DNA of 64,000 nucleotides from Chloroflexota bacterium (GTDB lineage Bacteria > Chloroflexota > Anaerolineae > Anaerolineales > Villigracilaceae), in the NCBI GenBank assembly GCA_013112685.1, contig JABFGC010000002.1, forward strand, positions 2,800,902-2,864,901, written 5' to 3'. The position numbers and the translations under genes were made by a program. Positions 9,496 through 19,645 of the stretch are shown here, piece by piece (the first letter of the stretch is position 1; the number at the start of each line of letters is the position of its first letter). Under the pieces are notes generated by a model. That model did no database searches and was not told where the DNA came from. It saw only the letters and a list, made by a program, of their open reading frames with translations.

Positions 9496-9858
9496 GTGAA
9501 GCATACCAACCCGTCCCTCCCGCACATCCCAGGCGCGGATTGGCGCATCCTGGGCGAACTCGAACTGCCCGCCGCAGCGGATTCCGATTCCGCAGTCCGC
9601 GCCTGGCTGGTGAATCTCCTCGAACCGCTCCGCCTGCACGCCGACTTTCGGGACAAAATCCTGAGGTCGGCGCAGGAGGCGGCGGCGCGCCTGCTGCACG
9701 CGCAGACCGAAATCAAGTTCGAGCATATCCACCTGCTCATCCTTGTCCCGCCGAACCATGCCGTGAGGGAAGGGACGTGGGGTTTCTTCCGCATCGAAAA
9801 GGTCGGGCAGGGAGGCGACCACGCAATTGAGTTTTATTTGTACCAGGAAGGGCAGTGA
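9496..9858 (+). CDS. Conserved-looking small protein of unknown function
   Basis: A 120-residue soluble protein starting with GTG at 9496. It contains an amphipathic alpha-helical centre (ADFRDKILRSAQEAAARLLH) and a C-terminal beta-rich part (GTWGFFRIEKVGQGGDHAIEF). I do not recognise the family. It is 30 bases after the SRPBCC gene and probably shares its transcript. Codon use resembles the neighbours, which supports it being real. Confidence 0.55.
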   Translation: MKHTNPSLPHIPGADWRILGELELPAAADSDSAVRAWLVNLLEPLRLHADFRDKILRSAQEAAARLLHAQTEIKFEHIHLLILVPPNHAVREGTWGFFRIEKVGQGGDHAIEFYLYQEGQ

Positions 9859-9888
9859 CGGCAGCAAAAAACCTAATTGCCCCTTTCG

Positions 9889-10001
9889 CTACCGTACAAA
9901 TGACCAAAATCGAACCGCCAAGACGCCAAGGTCGCCAGGAAAGCCTCAAAAAACTTGGCGTGCTTTGCGTCTTGGCGGTAAAAGCTCTGAATGTACGGTA
10001 G
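9889..10001. repeat. Nested inverted-repeat element between convergent genes
   Basis: Three nested arms: CTACCGTACA (9889-9898) with TGTACGGTAG (9992-10001); ACCGCCAAGACGC (9914-9926) with GCGTCTTGGCGGT (9967-9979); and an inner CGCCAAG (9925-9931) with CTTGGCG (9953-9959). It lies between two convergent genes, where it could act as a bidirectional terminator or be a mobile palindromic (REP/MITE-like) unit. No coding potential is seen. Confidence 0.7.
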
Positions 10002-10012
10002 AAAGATTGCCC

Positions 10013-12595
10013 CTATGCCTTCCCTAATTCCCCCACAATTGAATCCAACGAGAGAGCTTGCGCGCGGGCGCGCGCCGCTTCGATCTGTTCCGGCGTGAGT
10101 TGCGCTTCCAATTCGACGCGCAGTTTTCCGGCGCGTTCTTTCATTTCCTGCGTGCTCGCGGCGTGGTTCAAAGCAAATTCCGCCATCTCCAGCGCTCGTT
10201 GATTCATTTTCCGTTGTGCGTAAATTTCCGCGAGGATCACCAGCGCGTCCAACGCGTTCGGATTATATCCCGCCGACGCGGCGATCTTGAGCGCCTCTCT
10301 TGCCCCCTGCTCCGCTCGAACCACATCCGATTGAAGGAATGCGAGTCTGCTCAATGAATTCAACGCGCGTGAATGACTCCACCAATCGCCGACCTCCCGG
10401 TGCAGAGCCACGCTTTCTTCGAGGAGGCGGCGCGCCTGATCGTAATCTCCGCCCGCCTGCATCGTGACCGCCAGATTTTCCAGCCCCAGCGCGATGCCCC
10501 AGCGATTGCCGATCTCCCTCGCATGGCGCAAACCTTGCTCCAACAGGTTTTGCGCCTGTGTGAGTTGCTCCCCCAATGCCTGCGCCGTGCGGCTGAACAA
10601 AACCCCGATCATCAGCCTGAGATGCGGATCCGGGCAGGTGACGATTGCGCCTTCGAACCAGCGATGCGCCTCCCGATAATCGCCGCGTGCGTGTGCCACT
10701 GCGCCGAGGAAGGTCATGCCCACCGATTCAAGCCGGAGATGCCTGACCACCCGGCTAATCGGCAAGCCTTCCTGCAACGTGCGTGACGATTCCTCGAACT
10801 CGCCGACTGACCAGCACACCACTCCTTTGTAGATCAGCGCATACGCCAGGAGAGCCGGTTCGTTCAACGTCCGCAGGAGGGCAATGTTTGCGTTGTACAT
10901 CTTCAGGGCTTCATCGTTTCGCCCGAGGCGTTGAACGAAAAAAGCGTGCTGATTCGCCAGTTCGCCCAACAAGCCTCCCCACCTGACGCGTTCCCGCGCG
11001 CTGTCATCGGCGGGCAGGCTGGCAATTTTCGCCCTGACCATCGCATCGGCGCGCCCGATGAGAGCTTCACCTTCCTGAAAATATTGATGAAGTTCATAGA
11101 GGTAACGCAGCGACATGGTTCCGCGTCTCAACAGGTCTGTCTGTTCGTGCGCGATTGCAAACTCCCAGGCAGCGCGGATGTTGTCAATACTGGCGTTGAG
11201 TTCGTTGAAAGCCTCTTTTTGACGATCGCTGGCTAGAGCCTGCTCACGCGCCTCGAGGAAGGTGAGGTAATAATGACTGTGCCTGTCGCGGGTTGCGCGC
11301 TCCTCCTGCGCATCTTCGCGAAGGCGTGCGGAGGCATACTGGCGGGTCAGTTCATGCAGGTCGTAACATCCGGTCTGAGTGTGCCGCAACAGAGACTTGT
11401 CCACCAGTGAGAGAAGCAGGGGCAGGGTCGCGCCAGTCACGGTTTCCGCGGCTTCGCGCGTGAAATCCCCGTGAAAGACGGATAATTTTTTCATGACCTG
11501 CCGCTCCTCCGCTGAGAGCAACTTCCAGGAGTGATCGAACACGGCTGTGATCGAACGATGACGCTCCGGCACGTCGCGCGAGGAGGCTCTGAGGAAGTCT
11601 ATGCTCCGCCCGATCTCCTGCGCGATCTCCAGGCAGGAAAGAGTCCGCACCCATGAAGCCGCCAGTTCAATCGCCAGAGGTAATCCCTGCACCATGCGGC
11701 AGATGCACAAAACCGCCGGGCGGTCGTTATCTGTCAGCGTGAAACCGACGCGCGCCTGCCGCGCCCGCTGGAGGAACAACGTCGCAGCGCTGCTGACTTC
11801 CAACTCTTCGAGCCGGTCGCCTTCCGGCGTGGGCAAGCCCTGTACTTCAAAATTCCACTCCGCCTGCAGGTGCAGCAGTTCGCGCGAGGTGACCACGAGT
11901 TTGATCCCCGCAGCGTGTTGCAGAATTTCGCTCAATAGCCCAACGCCATCCAGCAAATGCTCCATGTTATCGAGCGCCAACAGCATCTGTTTTTCGCGCA
12001 GGTAGTTGAGGAGTTGCGTTTTTGGTTCGGCGGGACCAGCGAAGGAGAATCCCAGTGCGGCGGCAATGGATGGGATGATGTAATCGGGAGAGCCGACGCC
12101 GACCAGCGAAACGAAGAATGCCCCGTCTGCGAAGTTTGACTCTAGATGATGCGCGGTTTCAAGCGCGAGGCGCGTCTTGCCGATGCCGCCGGGACCGGTT
12201 AAGGTTAGCAGTCGGCATTGCGGATCCCGAATCAGGCGGATGATTTCAGCAAGTTCGAATTCGCGTCCGATGAGGGGGTTGGGGGGAACCGGCAGGTCGG
12301 TGTGGCGTCGAGGGGTGACAGAATCAAGTTTAGGGGCGGAAAGAGGCGTCAATGAGTCCAGGCTGTCAACCGACTTTTCCTGTCGCGCCACTTTCAGGAA
12401 CAGGTCGCGCTGGTCGGGCGGAATCTCCAAATGCTGCGCCAGTAGTCCCGCGACTTGGCGCGAAGGACGGCGTTCATCTGACTCGATCTTAAAAATCAAC
12501 GAAGCAGAGCATCCCACCCTCATTGCGAGTTCCTGCTGCGTCAAATCGAGAGACTTGCGCCTGCGCCTGACCCAGTTCCCGAATGAATTGTCCAC
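10013..12595 (-). CDS. XRE-HTH / NB-ARC ATPase / TPR transcriptional regulator
   Basis: An 860-residue signal-sensing regulator. Residues 1-60 are a Cro/C1-type helix-turn-helix (LDLTQQELAMRVGCSASLIF). Residues about 105-340 form a STAND (NB-ARC) NTPase with Walker A GPGGIGKTRLA and a Walker B-like LLALDN. Residues about 480-850 are alpha-helical tetratricopeptide repeats. The architecture is that of AfsR/GutR-like STAND regulators, common in Chloroflexota, which oligomerise when ligand and ATP bind. It is divergent from the ECF sigma gene at 12770, sharing a 174-base promoter region. The regulated genes are unknown; the neighbour is the obvious candidate. Confidence 0.88.
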   Translation of the reverse strand: MDNSFGNWVRRRRKSLDLTQQELAMRVGCSASLIFKIESDERRPSRQVAGLLAQHLEIPPDQRDLFLKVARQEKSVDSLDSLTPLSAPKLDSVTPRRHTDLPVPPNPLIGREFELAEIIRLIRDPQCRLLTLTGPGGIGKTRLALETAHHLESNFADGAFFVSLVGVGSPDYIIPSIAAALGFSFAGPAEPKTQLLNYLREKQMLLALDNMEHLLDGVGLLSEILQHAAGIKLVVTSRELLHLQAEWNFEVQGLPTPEGDRLEELEVSSAATLFLQRARQARVGFTLTDNDRPAVLCICRMVQGLPLAIELAASWVRTLSCLEIAQEIGRSIDFLRASSRDVPERHRSITAVFDHSWKLLSAEERQVMKKLSVFHGDFTREAAETVTGATLPLLLSLVDKSLLRHTQTGCYDLHELTRQYASARLREDAQEERATRDRHSHYYLTFLEAREQALASDRQKEAFNELNASIDNIRAAWEFAIAHEQTDLLRRGTMSLRYLYELHQYFQEGEALIGRADAMVRAKIASLPADDSARERVRWGGLLGELANQHAFFVQRLGRNDEALKMYNANIALLRTLNEPALLAYALIYKGVVCWSVGEFEESSRTLQEGLPISRVVRHLRLESVGMTFLGAVAHARGDYREAHRWFEGAIVTCPDPHLRLMIGVLFSRTAQALGEQLTQAQNLLEQGLRHAREIGNRWGIALGLENLAVTMQAGGDYDQARRLLEESVALHREVGDWWSHSRALNSLSRLAFLQSDVVRAEQGAREALKIAASAGYNPNALDALVILAEIYAQRKMNQRALEMAEFALNHAASTQEMKERAGKLRVELEAQLTPEQIEAARARAQALSLDSIVGELGKA

Positions 12596-12769
12596 GGTTT
12601 ACATATTGGTTGAACTTCTAAAGCCTGGTAACGATGGCGTAATTGTACTACTTTTTGTCCAGTGGTTTGTACGATTTCCTTGCACCCGTTCGGAGGGAAA
12701 TGGGAATAAAGTAGGGCATACTAACTCGATGAGGCGTTCCGTTTTAGAAGCAATCCTGAGGAGACTGCG

Positions 12770-13402
12770 ATGGATTCCGTGAACCAATCATATCGGTACG
12801 ACGAGGAGGCGCTGATCGGCTTGGCGTCGAAGGGCGACCTGGATGCCTTCAATCAACTGGTTTTGACTTATCAGGATATGGCGTATCGCCATGCGTATTC
12901 CCTGCTCGGCGACCCCGAAGCCGCCGAGGACACAACACAGGACAGTTTCATCAAGGCGTTCGAGGGTATCCGCAGTTTTCGCGGCGGTTCGTTCCGCTCC
13001 TGGCTGCTCAGAATTGTGAGCAACACCGCGTACGACGTTTTGCGCCAGTCCAAGCGCCGCCCAACACAACCGCTCTATCCCGAAGGCGATGACGGCGAAG
13101 AGATCGAATCGCCCGCCTGGCTTGCCGACCCGAATGTCTCGGTGCAGGGAGCGGTGGAGCAGAGCGAAGAAGCGAAATACATATATCGCGCGCTGGACGA
13201 ACTGCCCGACGTGCATCGCAGCATCCTTACGCTCGTGGATTTGTACGACCTCGATTATTCGGAAGCCGCCAGGGTTTTGAAAGTGCCAATCGGCACCGTA
13301 AAAAGCCGCCTGGCGCGCGCCCGGTTGCAAATGAAGGCAAAATTGCTTTCCGAAGAATACGCCATTTTGCCTATATTGAGCAGCGTAAGGAATACAGGAT
13401 AG
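12770..13402 (+). CDS. RNA polymerase sigma factor, ECF family
   Basis: A 210-residue ECF sigma factor. Region 2 is at about residues 25-95 (QDMAYRHAYSLLGDPEAAED and the RSWLLRIVSNTAYDVLRQ helix). Region 4 is at about residues 140-195 (LDYSEAARVLKVPIGTVKSR, the -35-recognising HTH). The start has GAGGAG seven bases upstream. No anti-sigma gene follows directly; the next gene is the copper ATPase, 58 bases on. It may therefore act together with the divergent STAND regulator, or have a distant anti-sigma factor. Confidence 0.9.
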   Translation: MDSVNQSYRYDEEALIGLASKGDLDAFNQLVLTYQDMAYRHAYSLLGDPEAAEDTTQDSFIKAFEGIRSFRGGSFRSWLLRIVSNTAYDVLRQSKRRPTQPLYPEGDDGEEIESPAWLADPNVSVQGAVEQSEEAKYIYRALDELPDVHRSILTLVDLYDLDYSEAARVLKVPIGTVKSRLARARLQMKAKLLSEEYAILPILSSVRNTG

Positions 13403-13459
13403 AACCTTGTCAATACGAAAGCACGAGAAGTTTCTTTTTACTGTTTACGAGAGGTAGCC

Positions 13460-15706
13460 ATGCAAAATCAACACAAATCACACGACCATTCTTCACATAG
13501 CGCCCCCGAAATGAATGATGCCCACGCCGCGATGGATCATTCCATGCACGGGATGGAGGGTCACGGCGAACATGGAGCGAATAATCAAGTACACAAGGAA
13601 ACAGGTACACAGGTAGACAGTCCGATGAGCGAACACGCCGCTCACGCCATGCCCGCCGACCACGCAACGCACGGCGAACACACGCAACACGCAAACGCGC
13701 AGCACGCAACAAAGGATCACTCCACCCACGCCGGTCACGGCACGGATCACACCGGGCACGAGCAGATGTTCCGCGTCCGCTTCTGGTGGAGTCTGCTGTT
13801 GAGCATTCCCGTCCTCGCCTACAGCGAAATGATTCAAATGTGGCTCGGCTTTATGCCGCCGATGTTCGCGTTCAGTGAATGGATTCCATTTGTTTTTTCA
13901 GTCGCCATCTTCGCCTATGGCGGCGTGCCCTTCCTCAACATGGCGGTCCCCGAATTGAAAGACCGCAAGCCCGGCATGATGACGCTCATCTCGCTGGCGA
14001 TCTCGGTCGCGTTTATTTACAGCGTCGCGGCGCAATTCATCAATTTGGGCGAAGGCTTCTTCTGGGAACTCGTCACACTGATTGACATCATGCTGCTCGG
14101 TCACTGGCTGGAGATGCGCTCGGTTCGTCAAGCTTCGGGCGCGCTCAACGAACTTGCCAAACTCATGCCCGATACCGCGGAGCGCATCCATCACAGCGAC
14201 ATGACCGAGACCATCCCCGTCTCGGCGCTCCAACGTGGCGACCTGGCCCTCGTCCGTCCCGGCGCGAGCGTCCCTGCGGATGGCGAGGTCGTTGACGGAC
14301 ATTCCGATGTCAACGAAGCGATGATTACAGGTGAGTCGAAGCCCGTCCACAAAATGAACGGAGCAAAGGTCATCGCCGGCACGATCAACGGCGATGGCGG
14401 CCTGCGTGTGCGCGTCACCGCCACAGGCAATGAAACTGCCCTGGCGGGCATCATGCGTCTGGTCGAGCAGGCGCAACAATCCAAATCCAAAACCCGGTGC
14501 TTGCCGACAAAGCCGCGGGCTGGCTGTTTTACATCGCGCTCGCGTCCGCGCTCATCACCGCCATCGCCTGGACCATCGCCGACGCCTTCAACATCGAAGT
14601 CCTCACGCGCGTCGTCACCGTGCTGGTCATTGCCTGTCCGCACGCGCTCGGTCTGGCGATTCCGCTCGTGGTTGCCATCACCACCGCGATGGGCGCGCGC
14701 AACGGCATCCTCGTCCGTGACCGTCTCGCCCTCGAAGCCGCGCGCGAAATTGACGTTGTGATTTTCGACAAGACCGGCACATTGACGCAAGGTCAATTCG
14801 GTGTGGTGGATGTTGCGACAGCGGATGGCTGGGACTCCGACCGCGCGCTGAGTCTCGCCGCCGCGCTGGAATCGGACTCCGAGCATCTCATCGCCCAATC
14901 CATCCGCCGCTTCGCGCGTGACCGGAAGTTGACTCTGCCTGCGATCAACAATTTCTCTGCCCTGAAAGGACGCGGTGTCCAAGCCACCGTTGACGGCGAA
15001 ACCTATTACGTCGGCGGACCGCGCCTGCTGGAGATGCTATCCCTCACACCCGAAGGAAATATCAAGACCTTCACCGAATCCGCAAACACCGATGCCCAGT
15101 CCGTGGTATATCTCACCACGAAAGACAAAATCATCGCGGCGATTTCGATTGCGGATGTCATCCGACCCGAAAGCAAAAAGGCGATTGACGAACTCCACAA
15201 AATGGGCATCGAAGTTGCCATGCTCACCGGTGACAGTCAAGCCGTGGCGAAGGCGGTCGCGAATCAACTCGGCATCGAGCGCGTCTTTGCCGAAGTGTTG
15301 CCCGAACACAAGGGACCAGAAAGTCATGGAGTTGCAAAAAATGGGGAAGCGCGTGGCAATGGTCGGCGACGGCGTGAACGACGCGCCCGCCCTCACCCGC
15401 GCCGACGTGGGCATCGCCATCGGCGGCGGCACGGATGTCGCCATCGAATCCGCGGGCATCGTCCTCGTCAACAGCAATCCGCTGGACGTGGTCAAGATCT
15501 TCAAACTCAGCCGCGCCAGTTATCAAAAAATGATCCAGAACCTGTGGTGGGCGGCAGGCTACAATATTGTCGCGATTCCGCTGGCGGCGGGCGTCCTCGC
15601 CAACTGGGGCATCCTGCTCTCGCCCGCCTTCGGCGCTGTGCTCATGTCCGTCAGCACCATCGTGGTCGCCATCAACGCGCAGTTGCTGCGTAGGGCGGCG
15701 TTGTAA
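13460..15706 (+). CDS. copB: Heavy-metal P1B-type ATPase, CopB-like copper exporter (two frameshifts)
   Basis: The N terminus (residues 1-100) is extremely rich in His and Met, as in CopB-type exporters, and replaces the usual CxxC metal-binding domain. Then come about eight membrane helices, the actuator TGES loop (MITGESKPV), the ion-site motif CPH (IACPHALGLAIP), the phosphorylation site DKTGT (FDKTGTLTQG) and the hinge GDGVNDAPAL. CPH rather than CPC assigns it to the P1B-3 group. Two breaks interrupt the frame: a missing base near 14495 (after KSKT) and an extra G in 15312-15314 (before DQKVM). With both repaired the protein is about 748 residues. It would export copper across the inner membrane. 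Confidence 0.87.
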
Positions 15707-15718
15707 TTCACAACAACA

Positions 15719-15777
15719 GGGACGATCCACTCAACGAATGCAGGACATTCTGCAATGACCGTCGGGTGGGTCGTCCC
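15719..15777. repeat. Hairpin downstream of the copper ATPase
   Basis: GGGACGATCCAC (15719-15730) pairs with GTGGGTCGTCCC (15766-15777) in 11 of 12 positions, and the loop carries a second small stem, GCAGGACATTCTGC. It begins about 12 bases after the stop. There is no T-run, so it may be a processing or Rho-linked 3' end rather than an intrinsic terminator. The remaining bases up to 15927 hold nothing recognisable. Confidence 0.5.
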
Positions 15778-15927
15778 TGAACGCTATCAAGCGGGGAAAT
15801 GCCAATGGTCAGCGATCCGCTCAAAGTCCATAAAGAAGCGCGGGGTTGTGTCTCATTTTCATCCTGGGCGGGATTATAGAGTCAGGACAGGCTCATCATC
15901 CGCCACTCAAACAAGCATTCCGCGAGT

Positions 15928-16479
15928 ATGATTCAAGGCGTGAAGAAGCGCCACATCGAGACCTCCCAGCACGAGGATTTTGAAACCCTGTTCCGGGAGT
16001 ATTGGGCGTTCGTCTATCGCATCGTCCGCCGACTTGTGGTTGACCCTGCCGAGGCGGAGGACCTGACGCTGGAAACGTTCTACAGGCTGTATCAACGCAG
16101 CCCGTTTCGAGAGGATGGTTTTCAACCCGGCGGCTGGTTGTACCGCGTGGCGACCAATCTCGGCCTGCGTTCGCTCCGCAGTTTCAAGCGGCGCGAAGGC
16201 TATGAGTTGAAGGCGGGACGTTTCGCCCTCGACGAGGCGCCCGAAACGCGACCCGTCGAAATTCAGGCGGCAAACGAAGAAGGCGAGACGGCACGGCGGG
16301 CGCTGGCGGCGATGAACGAACGACAGGCGCAATTGCTGGTCTTGCGATATTCGGGCATGTCCTACAAGGAGATCGCCGAAACCCTTGGGCTTTCCCCCAC
16401 GTCCATTGGACCGCTGCTGGCGAGAGCCGAACGCGAATTCGAAGAACGGTATCGGGCGCTTGCCCCGGAGGAACCATGA
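15928..16479 (+). CDS. RNA polymerase sigma factor, ECF family (second)
   Basis: A 183-residue sigma factor with region 2 at about residues 18-85 (FETLFREYWAFVYRIVRRLV; PGGWLYRVATNLGLRSLR) and region 4 at about 125-175 (MSYKEIAETLGLSPTSIGPL). Its stop overlaps the start of an anti-sigma gene by four bases (ATGA), the standard arrangement for a sigma/anti-sigma pair. It is unrelated in detail to the ECF factor at 12770. The target genes are not evident, but the ABC exporter immediately downstream is a likely member of the regulon. Confidence 0.88.
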   Translation: MIQGVKKRHIETSQHEDFETLFREYWAFVYRIVRRLVVDPAEAEDLTLETFYRLYQRSPFREDGFQPGGWLYRVATNLGLRSLRSFKRREGYELKAGRFALDEAPETRPVEIQAANEEGETARRALAAMNERQAQLLVLRYSGMSYKEIAETLGLSPTSIGPLLARAEREFEERYRALAPEEP

Positions 16480-17639
16480 ACAGACATTTGACCGAAGGCG
16501 AATTGCGCGCATCCCTCGATGGCGAGTTGGATGCCGCGCTGCTGGGTCACTTGAACGCGTGCGCCGCGTGTCAAAAGAGGCTGCTGGAATTGAAGCAGGC
16601 GCATCTTCGAACCGCGAACCGGTTGTGGTTTTTGGCGAAAGGCAGTGAAGCCGTTCCATCCGCTGAAACTGCCTGGAGCCGGTTTAACCGACATTACCTG
16701 AACCAAAAGGAGACATCCATGTTGAAAAAGTGGTTTTCATTCCCCACAGTGCGCGCCGGCGCGGTGTTCGTTCTGGCGCTGGCGCTTGTGCTGGCATTCC
16801 CGTCCACCCGCGCGCTGGCAGGCGAGTTCCTGAACCTGTTCCGCGTGCAGCAGGTGACGATCCTACCGATTGACTCGACCGGGCTGGAAAACCTGACCGG
16901 CAATGAAGCGCTTGGGAGCCAGTTGAGCGAGTTGATTTCGAGTTCGACGGTCGTGCTCGATGAGCCGGACGAGCCGGTCTACGCGGCAAACGCCGAAGAG
17001 GCGAGCGCCGCCGCCGGGTTTACCGTGCGTCTTCCAAGCGGTTTGACTCCCTCGAACATCTACGTCACCGATTCTTCCGCCTTTATGCTGACGGTAGACC
17101 GTGACAAGGCGCAGGCATTGCTCGATGGAGCCGGACGCAGCGACCTCGTCCTGCCCGAAGCGCTGGACGGCGCGGAAATCACGGTCAGCATCCCGGCTTC
17201 GGTGAGCGCATCGTTTGATGCCTGCCCGGAACCGCAGACCGAAAAATCCGGGGAGGACCCCTACGAACTGAGAATGGAATACCCGGATTGCATCATCCTC
17301 TCGCAGATGACCAGCCCGGTGGTCAACGCACCCGACGGCGTGGACGTGGCGGAACTGGCGCGGGTCGGCTTGGAGTTTACCGGCATGACCCGTGAAGAAG
17401 CCGAAGCCTTCACCCAAAGCGTGGACTGGATGACGACGCTCGTGGTACCGCTCCCGCGCGATGCGGCAACGCACTACGACGTCAGCGTGGATGGCGTGAC
17501 GGGTACTCTCATCCAGCGCATCTCCGAGTATTCGCCGGAGTACGTCCTGCTGTGGGTCAAGGACGGCATTGTGTACGTCGTCAGCGGAACGGGGACGGAC
17601 GCCGACCGCGCATTGGAGATTGCGAACTCACTGCCGTAA
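16476..17639 (+). CDS. Zinc-finger anti-sigma factor with large extracytoplasmic domain
   Basis: A 387-residue membrane protein. The N-terminal 50 residues are a zf-HC2 zinc-binding anti-sigma domain (HLTEGELRASLDGELD; HLNACAACQKR). A single transmembrane helix lies at about residues 92-112 (AGAVFVLALALVLAFPSTRA). The remainder is an outside domain of about 270 residues resembling DUF4367/DUF4179-type sensor regions. It should hold the sigma factor inactive at the membrane until a surface signal is sensed. It overlaps the sigma gene by four bases. Confidence 0.85.
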   Translation: MNRHLTEGELRASLDGELDAALLGHLNACAACQKRLLELKQAHLRTANRLWFLAKGSEAVPSAETAWSRFNRHYLNQKETSMLKKWFSFPTVRAGAVFVLALALVLAFPSTRALAGEFLNLFRVQQVTILPIDSTGLENLTGNEALGSQLSELISSSTVVLDEPDEPVYAANAEEASAAAGFTVRLPSGLTPSNIYVTDSSAFMLTVDRDKAQALLDGAGRSDLVLPEALDGAEITVSIPASVSASFDACPEPQTEKSGEDPYELRMEYPDCIILSQMTSPVVNAPDGVDVAELARVGLEFTGMTREEAEAFTQSVDWMTTLVVPLPRDAATHYDVSVDGVTGTLIQRISEYSPEYVLLWVKDGIVYVVSGTGTDADRALEIANSLP

Positions 17640-17644
17640 TTTTG

Positions 17645-17761
17645 CTGCCGCACGAATGCCGTTGCGAGGGTGTTCTTCCCGAAGCAACCTCCTGCTTTCT
17701 TGAGCATTTTCAATCAAAAAGGAGGCTGCCGCGCAACGACATCGCAGAGAATGTGCGGCAG
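17645..17761. repeat. Dispersed palindromic repeat, degenerate copy 1
   Basis: CTGCCGCAC (17645-17653) and GTGCGGCAG (17753-17761) enclose a diverged copy of the GTTGCGAGG...GAAGCAACCTCC...GGAGG...CAACGACAT element found three more times in the window (37143, 45568, 46590). It fills almost the whole gap between the anti-sigma gene and the ABC transporter. Confidence 0.7.
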
Positions 17762-17787
17762 AAAATGTTTCCTATTAAAATATCTTC

Positions 17788-18704
17788 ATGACCATCCCGG
17801 CGATCAACACCGAAAAACTTCGCAAGGAATTTGGCAGCCGCGCTGCCGTAAAGGGGCTCACCCTGCAAGTGGAGCAGGGAGAAGTGTTCGGCTTTCTCGG
17901 TCCCAACGGCGCGGGCAAGACCACATCCATCAAGATGATGCTGGGGCTGGTCGCACCCACGTCGGGCGGCGGCTCCCTGCTCGGCGCGCCCATCGGCGAC
18001 CGCGCTGCGCTGGCGCGCGTGGGTTTTCTGCCGGAGCATTTCCGTTTTCAGGAATGGCTGACGGCAAACGAGTTCCTCGAACTGCACGGCGAACTGTTGG
18101 GCATGCCTGCCCAAGACTTGAACCGCCGCCGCAATGAACTGTTGGAACGGGTGGGGCTTTCCGAATTCCGCCACAAACAGTTGCGCACGTTTTCAAAAGG
18201 CATGTTGCAGCGCATCGGGCTGGCGCAGGCGCTGATGAACCGTCCCGCGCTCGTCTTTTTGGACGGGCCGACGTCCGGCCTCGACCCGGTTGGGCGCAGG
18301 CTGGTGCGCGACATCATCCACGAATTGCGTGAGGAAGGCACGAGCGTCTTCCTTAACTCGCATTTGCTGAGCGAGATCGAAGTCACCTGCAATCGCGTGG
18401 CGTTCATCAAACACGGCGAAGTGATTCGCGTGATGGAAATGTCCGCATTGGATATGAACATCTCGATGCTGACCATCCGCGCCTCCGGGCTGACCCCGGA
18501 GATTGCCCGGGCTTGAGACAGTGGGGCGACGACCTGCGCCTCGACACCGACCAGTTGACCATGACCATCCGCCGCGAGTCGGACCTGCCGGAGATCAACC
18601 GCTACCTGGTGGCGCGCGGCGTACAAGTCTATGCCCTGATTCCCAACCGGCTCTCGCTCGAGGAAATTTTCATTGAAACCCTGGGAGAGGACGGCGGGCT
18701 GTGA
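17788..18704 (+). CDS. ABC-2 type transporter, ATP-binding protein (one frameshift)
   Basis: An ABC ATPase with Walker A GPNGAGKTT (residues about 39-47), a Q-loop near PEHFRFQEW, signature motif TFSKGMLQR, and Walker B LVFLDGPTSGLDPVG. Note that the usual Glu of Walker B (DEP) is Gly here (DGP), an oddity that would lower hydrolysis unless it is a base error. The frame is broken near the C terminus by a missing G in the run at 18509-18511; repair joins TPEIARG to LRQWGDDLRLD and gives 306 residues, normal for CcmA/DrrA-like ATPases. It overlaps the permease gene by four bases. Confidence 0.85.
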
Positions 18705-19554
18705 AAAAGATATGGATCATCGCCCGCATGACCTTCCGGGAAGCCGTTCGGCGGCGCATCGTTCTCACCGGACTGGTGCTGGGTCTGCTCTTCCTGGCGG
18801 TGTTCTCGCTGGGATTTCGCCTGGTGTACGTCACCGCTTACACCCGGGCGCAGACTCCCCGAAGACGCATTCACGAACCTCGTCACGCAGGAAGGCATCA
18901 ACGTGCTGATGCTGGCTGGTCTCTACGCCGCAACCTTTCTCTCCGCCGCGATGGGCGCATTGCTCGGCGCGGATACGCTCTCCGGCGAGATCATCTCCGG
19001 CACCATTCAGACCATCGTCTCCAAGCCCGTACGCCGCTCAGACGTGGTGCTTGGCAAATGGCTTGGGTTTGCCATCCTGCTGGCGGTTTACTCATTGCTC
19101 ATGTCCGGCGGGACGGTGCTCAGCGTGTGGCTTCAATCGGGGTATGCGCCGCGAAACGTTTTGCAGGGATTGTCGCTCATTTACCTCGAAGCCCTGCTGA
19201 TCATGACCATCGCCCTCTCCTGCTCCAGTTTCCTCTCCGGGCTGGCGACGGGCGGCGTGGTCTTCGGGCTGTACGGGCTGTCGTTCATCGGCGGTTGGGT
19301 GGAGCAGATCGGTTCGTACCTGCAAAATGAAACCGCCATCCGCGTCGGCATCGTGACCAGCCTGATCATCCCCAGTGAATCGCTCTGGCGGCGGGCGGCG
19401 TTCAGAAATGCAGTCGCCCATCTCCGCCGCGCTTGGCATGTCGCCGTTCGGCACGATCTCCGTCCCCAGCCCGCTGATGATCGGGTATGCCGTCTTCTAT
19501 CTCGTCCTGATGTTGATGATGGCGGTCAGCACGTTCAATCAGCGCGATCTGTAA
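18701..19554 (+). CDS. ABC-2 type transporter permease (two frameshifts)
   Basis: A membrane permease of the NosY/ABC-2 type. It begins with KKIWIIARMTFREAVRRR, typical for these permeases, and has about six hydrophobic helices. There are two breaks: an extra C in CCCC at 18857-18860, and an extra A at 19404 (TTC-A-GAA). After repair the protein is about 284 residues, ending STFNQRDL just before 19554. The partner ATPase overlaps its start. The substrate is unknown; this type often exports lipids, drugs or peptides. Confidence 0.8.
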
Positions 19555-19564
19555 AATCAAGCAA

Positions 19565-19597
19565 AGACCTGACAGGTTTCAGAAACCTGTCAGGTCT
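19565..19597. terminator. Perfect 15-bp palindromic hairpin (terminator-like repeat)
   Basis: AGACCTGACAGGTTT (19565-19579) and AAACCTGTCAGGTCT (19583-19597) with a three-base loop. It begins 11 bases after the permease stop. A second copy lies at 20958-20995 and the act operon terminator shares its core. There is no T-run here, so it may be a repeat used as a 3' end stabiliser. Confidence 0.7.
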
Positions 19598-19645
19598 GCG
19601 GGAGAAGGGTAGAATCGGTCATCCCTTTCTTTCGGAGAATAATCC

